A DNA stretch of 7,296 nt from Planctomycetaceae bacterium (GTDB lineage: Bacteria; Planctomycetota; Planctomycetia; Planctomycetales; Planctomycetaceae): positions 7,219 to 14,514 of the forward strand of contig JAESQE010000113.1 of assembly GCA_016765335.1 (NCBI GenBank). The letters are read 5' to 3'. Below, one piece after another: positions 1 through 5,800 of this stretch; position 1 is the first letter of the stretch, and every line of letters begins with the position of its first letter. The notes under the pieces are model-generated. The model was not told where the DNA came from, did not search any database, and worked only from the letters and a program-made list of their open reading frames with translations. The translations under genes were made by a program, and so were the position numbers.

Positions 1-1
1 T

Positions 2-955
2 CATTCACAACCCGATATTCCGTTTGCAGAAGTCGGCGTTCCCACATGGGACGGGCTTCCGATTGACCAGTATCTTTCGACGCTCGATATGCTTAACCCA
101 ATGCATCGATTGTGGTCTGATGGTCGCTGGAACAAGCTGACCGTGGCCCATGGATGTTATTGGAAGAAGTGCAGTTTTTGCGATGTCACTTTGGATTACA
201 TCTCTCGTTACGATGCCGTTGCTGCAACAACTTTGGTTGATCGTATCGAGACGATTATCCAAGAGACGGGACAGACCGGTTTTCATTTTGTAGATGAAGC
301 TGCTCCTCCCAAATCTTTGAAATCATTAGCCGAAGAGTTGCTACGCCGCGATGTTACTATTTCTTGGTGGGGTAACATTCGGTTCGAAAAATCGTTCACT
401 CCCGAGTTATGCGAATTACTTGCAGCCAGTGGATGCATTGCCATTTCAGGCGGACTGGAAGTTGCTTCTGATCGACTCTTGAAGTTAATGAAAAAAGGTG
501 TCTCGGTAGAGCAGGTCGCTCGTGTGACCAATTCTTTCAGCAGTGCCGGCGTGTTGGTGCATGCCTATTTGATGTATGGATTCCCCACTCAAACGGTGCA
601 CGATACCGTCGATGCATTGGAGTACGTCCGGCAATTGTTTGAACAAGGCTGCATAGATTCCGGTTTCTTTCATCGCTTCACCTGCACGGTTCATTCTCCC
701 GTGGGTAAAAATCCAGAAGATTACGGGATTCAGCTCGTCCCGTTGCCTGCGGTTTCGTTCGCCAAAAACGATATCGATTTTATCGATCCAACCGGCGTTG
801 ATCACGATCAACTAGGCGTTGCCCTCAATAAAGCTTTGTACAATTTCATGCACGGCTCGTGTTTAGATTTTGACGTGCGTAGCTGGTTCGAGCAAAAAGT
901 TCCCCACCCCCGCGTCAATAAAAACTTCATCGCCAATGCGATCGACGTACAATAA
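2..955 (+). CDS. Radical SAM protein, probably B12-binding type (5' end missing)
   Basis: The reading frame is open from the left edge and ends at TAA (953-955), giving 317 visible codons. The ATG at 89 is probably internal, because in-frame sequence before it (PFAEVGVPTWDGLPIDQYLS) resembles the linker between a B12-binding and a radical SAM domain. The iron-sulfur cluster motif is GCYWKKCSFCD, with cysteine codons at 155, 170 and 179. The spacing is CX4CX2C rather than the usual CX3CX2C. Further family-like stretches follow: FHFVDEAAPP, ISWWGNIRFEKSF, the SGGLE motif expected to contact SAM, and a YGFPTQT strand typical of the radical SAM barrel. Established knowledge: such enzymes cleave SAM to a 5'-deoxyadenosyl radical, and B12-dependent members often methylate or rearrange unreactive carbons. 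The substrate cannot be read from the sequence, and the B12 domain is inferred because it would lie outside the window. The enzyme is probably cytoplasmic, as no membrane segment is visible. The next gene begins 215 bp downstream. Confidence 0.85.
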   Translation, partial: HSQPDIPFAEVGVPTWDGLPIDQYLSTLDMLNPMHRLWSDGRWNKLTVAHGCYWKKCSFCDVTLDYISRYDAVAATTLVDRIETIIQETGQTGFHFVDEAAPPKSLKSLAEELLRRDVTISWWGNIRFEKSFTPELCELLAASGCIAISGGLEVASDRLLKLMKKGVSVEQVARVTNSFSSAGVLVHAYLMYGFPTQTVHDTVDALEYVRQLFEQGCIDSGFFHRFTCTVHSPVGKNPEDYGIQLVPLPAVSFAKNDIDFIDPTGVDHDQLGVALNKALYNFMHGSCLDFDVRSWFEQKVPHPRVNKNFIANAIDVQ

Positions 956-1170
956 CCAGTCGATCCTGAAAAACTCCTGCTCCCAGCCCGCAGATGATTT
1001 TCGTTCTCAAAAGAAATCTGACTCTCAACCAGACTAGTAATCCTCAGGGGAATCTGACATTATGTTTATGTCCAGTGTGTTCATCGAACTCGTTTGCAAA
1101 AGTGTATTGGGTGAGACAGTGAAGACTTGAATTGGAACGATGTCGCTAATTAGAACTTTGATGACCTGCC

Positions 1171-2700
1171 ATGCTTGCGCGACTGTTAAGTTTTACGTTG
1201 TACGGAATTGATGCGAAACCTGTAGAGGTAGAAGTTGATATTTCCCCCGGGGCACTTCCAAAAACAATTTTGGTCGGTTTGGCTGAAGCAGCTGTGCGTG
1301 AAAGCACGCATCGAATAGAGCGAGCCATTGTTAATAGCGGCTATGTGCGGTCGATCGATCGAATCGTCATTAATCTTTCACCAGCTGACTTACCTAAAGA
1401 AGCTGCTTCCTTAGATTTACCAATTGCATTAGGAATTTTATCTGCAAGTGGTCAACTCGATCAAGATCTGTTCTCGCAATATGCAGCTGTCGGGGAATTG
1501 GCGTTGGATGGATCGTTACGCCCAGCACGGGGCACGCTTTCGATGGCAATCGAAGCCAAAAAACGCAAGCAACGGGGCCTGCTTGTTCCCGCAGATAACA
1601 TCCGAGAAGCCGGTGTCGTGGAAGGTGTTGACGTCATCCCGGTTCGATCTTTGACAGAAGCCGTTGGTTTTTTCAATGGTCAACTTCCTATCGACGCAGC
1701 CTCTTTCCCTTGGCACAAAGCTGTCGAAGATAATGGAGGATACGAAGTTGATTTTTCAGATGTTAAAGGTCAGGAATTTGCAAAACGTGCCTTAACCGTA
1801 GCTGCTGCAGGAAATCACCACATACTTTTGATTGGGCCGCCAGGTTCTGGTAAAACGTTACTTGCTTCTCGAATGCCCACGATTCTTCCGCCGTTATCGC
1901 AAGAGGAATCATTGGAGACCACGCGGATTCATTCAGCCCTCGGCTTACTCAATGACGATCAAGCTTTGGTACTCAAACGACCGTTTCGCGAACCACATCA
2001 TACCGTCAGCGAGGCAGGGCTTGTTGGTGGAGGCAGTATTCCAAAGCCTGGTGAAATATCGATGTCTCACAACGGGGTGCTATTTCTTGATGAGTTACCC
2101 GAGTTCAGCAAGCGAACATTAGAAGTTCTCAGGCAGCCGTTGGAATCTCAACGGGTGACCATTACCCGAGCCGTGGGTAGTTCGACGTTTCCTGCTGATT
2201 TCATGATGATCGCAGCAATGAACCCCAGCCCCAGCGGCTACGGCCCAGAATCCGGCAGACGTGTTAATGCGGGCCAAATGGAACGCTATTTATCGAAGAT
2301 AAGTGGTCCGTTACTTGACCGCATAGATATCCACATCGAAGTCCCCGCGGTCCCTTTCCGTGAATTGGCTGACAAAAAAGAAGGGACCGATTCTGCAACA
2401 ATTAAAAAATTGGTTCTCGCTGCAAGAGAAAGGCAAGACACACGGTTTCAAGGAAATAGCAACCGGGTCAACGGCCGCATGACAACTCGTCAAATCAGAC
2501 AACATTGCAAATTGACCCCCGAAGCAGAAAACTTTCTCAAAACCGCAATGGAAGACATGAACCTCTCCGCTCGTGCTCATGATCGAATCCTACGAGTATG
2601 CAGAACAATCGCGGACCTGGAAGGCGTAGACATGATCGACGAAAACCACCTCTGCGAAGCAGTCAACTACCGCAGTCTGGACCGTAAGTACTGGTCCTGA
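1171..2700 (+). CDS. comM: ComM/YifB family magnesium-chelatase-like AAA+ ATPase
   Basis: This is a complete protein of 509 residues, the usual family length. The ATG at 1171 is well supported: an in-frame TGA lies at 1162-1164, and the first residues (MLARLLSFTLYGIDAKPVEVEVDIS) match the conserved family N-terminus. No Shine-Dalgarno sequence is visible. Domains in order are an N-terminal Lon-protease-like ChlI domain (about 20-140, with NLSPADLPKEAASLDLPIALG), the AAA+ magnesium-chelatase domain (about 190-395) and the ComM C-terminal domain (about 400-500). Walker A is GPPGSGKT (222-229), Walker B is VLFLDE with D307 and E308, sensor-like residues are AAMNPSPSG (348-356), and KISGPLLDRIDIHIEVP follows. 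Established knowledge: ComM is a hexameric helicase that drives branch migration to integrate DNA during natural transformation, while its role in non-competent bacteria is less clear. Despite the family name there is no link to chlorophyll synthesis. All key ATPase residues are present, so the protein should be active. No competence gene is visible nearby. Confidence 0.95.
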   Translation: MLARLLSFTLYGIDAKPVEVEVDISPGALPKTILVGLAEAAVRESTHRIERAIVNSGYVRSIDRIVINLSPADLPKEAASLDLPIALGILSASGQLDQDLFSQYAAVGELALDGSLRPARGTLSMAIEAKKRKQRGLLVPADNIREAGVVEGVDVIPVRSLTEAVGFFNGQLPIDAASFPWHKAVEDNGGYEVDFSDVKGQEFAKRALTVAAAGNHHILLIGPPGSGKTLLASRMPTILPPLSQEESLETTRIHSALGLLNDDQALVLKRPFREPHHTVSEAGLVGGGSIPKPGEISMSHNGVLFLDELPEFSKRTLEVLRQPLESQRVTITRAVGSSTFPADFMMIAAMNPSPSGYGPESGRRVNAGQMERYLSKISGPLLDRIDIHIEVPAVPFRELADKKEGTDSATIKKLVLAARERQDTRFQGNSNRVNGRMTTRQIRQHCKLTPEAENFLKTAMEDMNLSARAHDRILRVCRTIADLEGVDMIDENHLCEAVNYRSLDRKYWS

Positions 2701-2703
2701 TGT

Positions 2704-2743
2704 GGGTTACGGCTTCCGCCGCGTCTTTATCTCGGAATAACCC
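2704..2743 (+). other. Hairpin just downstream of the comM stop codon
   Basis: Two nested inverted repeats form one bulged stem. GGGTTA (2704-2709) pairs with TAACCC (2738-2743), and TTCCG (2714-2718) pairs with CGGAA (2733-2737), leaving a 4-nt bulge on the left arm and a 14-nt loop. The stem starts 4 bases after the comM TGA. No T-run follows it on the plus strand (the next bases are taaaaag), so it is not a standard intrinsic terminator. It could protect the comM mRNA 3' end or assist factor-dependent termination, or it could be chance. Confidence 0.35.
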
Positions 2744-2873
2744 TAAAAAGCCTTTCAGATTAACATCGCATCCCTTAGGATCTAATGATTACCGGGGGGC
2801 GGATATTCGGGAAACGCTTTGTTTTTCTCTCAGGGCAGATCATTTCAAACTCCTTGATTGGTCCAGTTACACC

Positions 2874-2901
2874 TTGACAATCAAGCCATGGCTGATATGT
2901 T
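2874..2901 (+). promoter_or_regulatory. Candidate sigma70-type promoter with extended -10
   Basis: A perfect -35 hexamer TTGACA (2874-2879) is followed after 16 bp by TATGTT (2896-2901), which matches the -10 consensus at 4 of 6 positions. TG at 2893-2894 gives an extended -10 (TGnTATGTT). The expected start of transcription near 2908 would leave a leader of about 200 nt before the ATG at 3115. The spacer contains the 10-bp palindrome AGCCATGGCT (2884-2893), flanked by ATC and GAT, which could be an operator. The promoter is inferred from consensus only, and planctomycete promoters are poorly characterised. Confidence 0.35.
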
Positions 2902-3028
2902 TTGTATTATTGGGGGAATGTAACAAGACTACCGAATGACGGTACTTTTCAGGATGACGTCTCCCTCAAACTAATGCCGGTCGGAATATTTTCTTGATAC
3001 AGAATATTCAAACCAGCATCCTACATTC

Positions 3029-3075
3029 GGATTGGGGGCGCAATACGCAATCCCAACTCACGCCTAAAATTGCGT
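3029..3075 (+). promoter_or_regulatory. Leader region with mutually exclusive inverted repeats
   Basis: GGATTG (3029-3034) can pair with CAATCC (3048-3053) across a 13-nt loop. ACGCAAT (3045-3051) can instead pair with ATTGCGT (3069-3075) across a 17-nt loop. The two stems share bases 3048-3051, so only one can form at a time. A tandem copy, CGCAATA then CGCAATC (3039-3045 and 3046-3052), gives ATTGCG a second possible partner. The ribosome binding site begins 28 nt downstream and lies in neither stem. The stems are short, so chance is a real alternative. Confidence 0.2.
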
Positions 3076-3102
3076 CTTAAAAGACTCCTCGCCACGGTGA
3101 AC

Positions 3103-3108
3103 AGGAAG
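3103..3108 (+). promoter_or_regulatory. Ribosome binding site deciding the 3115 start
   Basis: AGGAAG lies 6 nt before the ATG at 3115 and is a good Shine-Dalgarno match. The same frame could begin at a TTG at 3070, but that start has no comparable site and would put 15 extra residues in front of the signal peptide. The ATG is therefore preferred. Confidence 0.7.
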
Positions 3109-3114
3109 ATTACC

Positions 3115-5664
3115 ATGACTTCTACTAGTTACTCTGTATTGCCCAACCACATTCGTTGGATCAGTCCTTCGATACTTTTGGGTACGGTTTGCTGCACATT
3201 GGTTGGTTCCTACCTGCCGGTATTGAATGCCGCAGAGCCGGTGAATCAAACATCCGTCACAATTGCAGAGTTGAAAATTGAACCTGTTCTTGCAGATGAT
3301 GAAGCCGGTGCAGTTATATTGCGGGGTCGAGATGATCGCAGGCAACTGGAAGTTACTGCCTTTATGCGAGATGGCAAACTGATCGACTACACAAGAGATG
3401 TCACTTGGAGTATCGAACCAGCTGATCTTGCCGAAATCGGATCTACAGGATTGATCATTCCTCAAAAAAATGGAAATGGTTTTCTTCTTGTCAAAACAGC
3501 ATTGGGCGTTGAATCTAAGCGTCCTTTAAAAGTGACTGGTTTAGATGTTGATCGGTCGATCAATTTCAAGCACCAGATCACACCAATCTTTACCAAACTG
3601 GGATGTAACGGCGGAGGATGCCACGGAAAAGCGAGTGGTCAGAATGGTTTTCGGTTATCTCTGCTCGGTTTTTACCCACAAGACGATTATGAATTTCTAG
3701 TCAATGAAAGCCGTGGACGACGACTGTTTCCGGCTGCTCCTGATGAAAGTCTTCTTTTAACCAAAGGAGCCGGTGTGGTTCCTCATGGTGGAGGAAGTCC
3801 TTTGAAAATGGATAGCGATGAATATCGTCTGTTATATCGTTGGATAGAGCAGGGGATGCCTTTTGGAAGTGCTGACGATCCTGTTGTGACAAAAATCGCG
3901 TGCTTTCCAGAGCAACGCATCATGGGAACCGATGTTTCCCAGCAGATTGCAGTCATTGCAACTTACAGCGATGGGCACACCGAAGATGTCACTCGCATGG
4001 CATTGTACGAACCAAACGAAACAGAAATGGCTGAAGTTGCAGAAACCGGACTTGTGACTACAGGTCAGTTAACAGGTCAAGTTGCCATTATGGCTAGATA
4101 TCAGGGGCAAGTTGCAACATACCGAGCAACAATCCCATTGGGAGCAGACACCAGTCGCCTTCCCAAAGAAGTCAATTTGGTAGACAAAGCCGTTTTTGGA
4201 AACCTTCGTAAACTTGGAATCCCAGCTTCAGAACCTAGCGACGATGCCACCTTCCTGCGACGTGTTTCTGTCGATATTACAGGAGTTCTGCCTACAGCTG
4301 AGCAAACTCAGAAGTTTCTGGATGATAAAAATCCTAAAAAACGTGCTGTCCTCATTGATCAACTGCTCGACTCTTCTGAATACGCCAACTTGTTTGCAAA
4401 CAAGTGGAGTATGATTCTTAGAAATCGCAAACTGAAAACTGAAGACCTGCATGGCGTGCATGTCTTCTATCAATGGATATGGAACAACCTTTACGAAAAC
4501 AAACCTTACGACCAAATGGTGCGTGAGATTATTACCGCATCAGGAAGTATTGACCGCAATCCTCCAGTGGCATGGTATCGTGAAGTAGCAACATCTGAAG
4601 CCCTTGTTGAAGATACCGCTCAGTTGTTTTTGGGACTGCGAATTCAATGCGCCCGCTGTCATCATCATCCCTTTGAAAAATGGAGCATGGATGACTATTA
4701 CGGCATGTCTGCTTTCTTCTCTCGCATTGGCAAGAAGAATCAGGCAAGTAACATTAATTCTAAAGGGCGCGACAAACGTGTGTTCCACAACATCGGCGCA
4801 GCTTCTGCACGTAATCCAAAATCGGGAGCAACTTTGCCTCCACGCGGCTTAGGGGCAGAACCTGTGAGTCTGACTCCAGAACAAGACCCCCGAGTTGCCT
4901 TGGCAGATTGGATGTCGGAACCAGACAATCCCTTCCTGGCTCCAACACTTGTCAATCGGTACTGGAAGCATTTCTTTGGAAGAGGAATTGTTGACCCCGA
5001 AGATGACATGCGAGCCACGAACCCACCTGCCAACCCTGAATTACTTGATGCATTAGCCAAACACTTTGTTTCGTCTGGTTACGATATGAAAGGGCTGGTA
5101 CGTCTTATCTGCAACTCTGCAACTTATCAGCTTTCGGCAATGCCCAATGAATACAATTTAAAAGACAAACAAAGCTTTTCCCGTTATTACCCTAAGCGTC
5201 TTTCTGCAGAAGTCCTGTACGATGCACTTCATCAAGTGACTAATAAAACACAGAAACTTTCCGGTATTCCACCAGGTTTCTCTGCAACTCAGCTGCGTGA
5301 TGTTAGTAAAGTTCCTTATTTCTTGAAAGTCTTCGGACAACCTCAAGGGGAAACAGCTTGTGAGTGTGAGCGATCCGAAGATGCGTCGTTGGCTCAATCG
5401 CTGCATCTGTTGAATAGCCAGGATGTGCAGGGCAAGATTTCGGCAGCCAGTGGCCGGGCAGCAACTTTGGCGGCTGAAAAAGATCGATCTCACGAAGAAC
5501 GACTTTCAGAATTGTATCTCTGGGCATTTTCTCGAAAACCGGAAAAAAGCGAGCTTGACACTGCTACAAAATATGTCACAAGAGAAGGTACAGATGTAAA
5601 AGAGAGTTACGAAGATGTCGTCTGGGCATTGTTGAACTCCAAAGAGTTTTTGTTTAACCACTAA
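3115..5664 (+). CDS. Secreted DUF1549/DUF1553 (PSCyt2/PSD1) protein with Ig-like and cytochrome-c-like N-terminal parts
   Basis: The product has 849 residues. A Sec signal peptide covers about 1-40, with a hydrophobic core near 16-37 and likely cleavage around LNAAEP. There is no lipobox. Domains in order are a first Ig-like (Big_2-type) segment (about 47-141), a cytochrome-c-like segment (about 145-260) with C164-NGGG-C169-H170 and the family phrase GKASGQNGFRLSLLGF, a second Ig-like segment (about 263-342), DUF1549 (about 355-560) with CARCH at 512-516 in QCARCHHHPFEKW, and DUF1553 (about 591-845) with LVNRYWKHFFGRGIV and CECER at 749-753. Established knowledge: these domains are abundant in Planctomycetes, are named after predicted cytochromes, and have no firmly established function. 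Heme binding is inferred from the CH motifs. The protein should act outside the cytoplasmic membrane. A strong terminator follows the gene, and a PPC-domain gene lies next. The alternative TTG start at 3070 would add 15 residues. Confidence 0.93.
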   Translation: MTSTSYSVLPNHIRWISPSILLGTVCCTLVGSYLPVLNAAEPVNQTSVTIAELKIEPVLADDEAGAVILRGRDDRRQLEVTAFMRDGKLIDYTRDVTWSIEPADLAEIGSTGLIIPQKNGNGFLLVKTALGVESKRPLKVTGLDVDRSINFKHQITPIFTKLGCNGGGCHGKASGQNGFRLSLLGFYPQDDYEFLVNESRGRRLFPAAPDESLLLTKGAGVVPHGGGSPLKMDSDEYRLLYRWIEQGMPFGSADDPVVTKIACFPEQRIMGTDVSQQIAVIATYSDGHTEDVTRMALYEPNETEMAEVAETGLVTTGQLTGQVAIMARYQGQVATYRATIPLGADTSRLPKEVNLVDKAVFGNLRKLGIPASEPSDDATFLRRVSVDITGVLPTAEQTQKFLDDKNPKKRAVLIDQLLDSSEYANLFANKWSMILRNRKLKTEDLHGVHVFYQWIWNNLYENKPYDQMVREIITASGSIDRNPPVAWYREVATSEALVEDTAQLFLGLRIQCARCHHHPFEKWSMDDYYGMSAFFSRIGKKNQASNINSKGRDKRVFHNIGAASARNPKSGATLPPRGLGAEPVSLTPEQDPRVALADWMSEPDNPFLAPTLVNRYWKHFFGRGIVDPEDDMRATNPPANPELLDALAKHFVSSGYDMKGLVRLICNSATYQLSAMPNEYNLKDKQSFSRYYPKRLSAEVLYDALHQVTNKTQKLSGIPPGFSATQLRDVSKVPYFLKVFGQPQGETACECERSEDASLAQSLHLLNSQDVQGKISAASGRAATLAAEKDRSHEERLSELYLWAFSRKPEKSELDTATKYVTREGTDVKESYEDVVWALLNSKEFLFNH

Positions 5665-5693
5665 GTCTGACTTGAATATCAAAGTCTATGCCT

Positions 5694-5732
5694 ACAGAGA
5701 TTGATTTGGCGTGCTGAATCAATCTCTGTTTT
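5694..5732 (+). terminator. Strong intrinsic (rho-independent) terminator
   Basis: ACAGAGATTGATT (5694-5706) pairs perfectly with AATCAATCTCTGT (5717-5729), giving 13 bp. Two G-T wobbles and one G-C pair can extend the stem to a CGTG tetraloop. A run of four T (5729-5732) follows. The stem begins 30 nt after the DUF1549/DUF1553 stop codon, so it most likely ends that transcript and separates it from the next gene. Confidence 0.8.
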
Positions 5733-5759
5733 GGGCAGTTGGCAACGTACTATTATAGA
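5731..5759 (+). promoter_or_regulatory. Weak candidate promoter for the PPC-domain gene
   Basis: If the terminator works, the next gene needs its own promoter in the 68 bp left before 5801. The AT-rich stretch TATTATAGA (5751-5759) contains -10-like hexamers: TATTAT at 5751, 5 of 6 matches, and TATAGA at 5754. TTGGGC at 5731-5736 lies 17 bp before the latter but matches the -35 consensus at only 3 of 6 positions. This is suggestive only. Confidence 0.2.
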
Positions 5760-5800
5760 CCCCACCCCGCTAAATCTTCATCCCTCGAAAAGATAAGCTC

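Larger units (their letters stand above)
2701..3114. other. 414-bp intergenic region without a convincing gene
   Basis: This gap separates comM from the DUF1549/DUF1553 gene. Its only plus-strand frame of any length is 79 codons at 2700-2939. That frame starts on the last base of the comM stop and has no recognisable domain, so it is not called as a gene. The region holds a hairpin at its left end, a candidate promoter near 2874-2901, two GAATATT copies (2984-2990 and 3002-3008, the second extending to the palindrome GAATATTC), and overlapping inverted repeats between 3029 and 3075. No tRNA-like T-arm or other RNA gene was recognised. Confidence 0.6.

Noticed and set aside
1015..1058. AATCTGAC direct repeat (1015-1022 and 1051-1058) before comM
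   Set aside because: Only two 8-nt copies, not positioned against any convincing promoter hexamers. No promoter or terminator could be supported in 956-1170.
2218..2238. Serines in ComM (NPSPSG) where many family members have a CPCG cysteine motif
   Set aside because: From memory, E. coli YifB also has NPSPTG here, so this is ordinary family variation rather than a lost metal site.
2700..2939. 79-codon plus-strand frame whose ATG overlaps the comM stop codon (TGATG)
   Set aside because: The overlap geometry suggests translational coupling, but there is no ribosome binding site of its own, no recognisable domain, an unremarkable composition, and the frame runs through the candidate promoter. 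It is more likely chance.
2998..3027. Possible second promoter using TTGATA (2994-2999) and TACATT (3022-3027)
   Set aside because: The 22-bp spacing is too long for a sigma70-type promoter, and no -10 hexamer sits at 16-18 bp.
3070..3114. Upstream TTG start for the DUF1549/DUF1553 gene
   Set aside because: It would add 15 residues ahead of the signal peptide and lacks a good ribosome binding site, whereas AGGAAG lies 6 nt before the ATG at 3115.
4740..5060. Minus-strand open frame of 106 codons inside the DUF1549/DUF1553 gene
   Set aside because: It lies entirely opposite strongly conserved family sequence and has no recognisable domain, so it is a shadow of the plus-strand gene. The same holds for the other antisense frames in the window.
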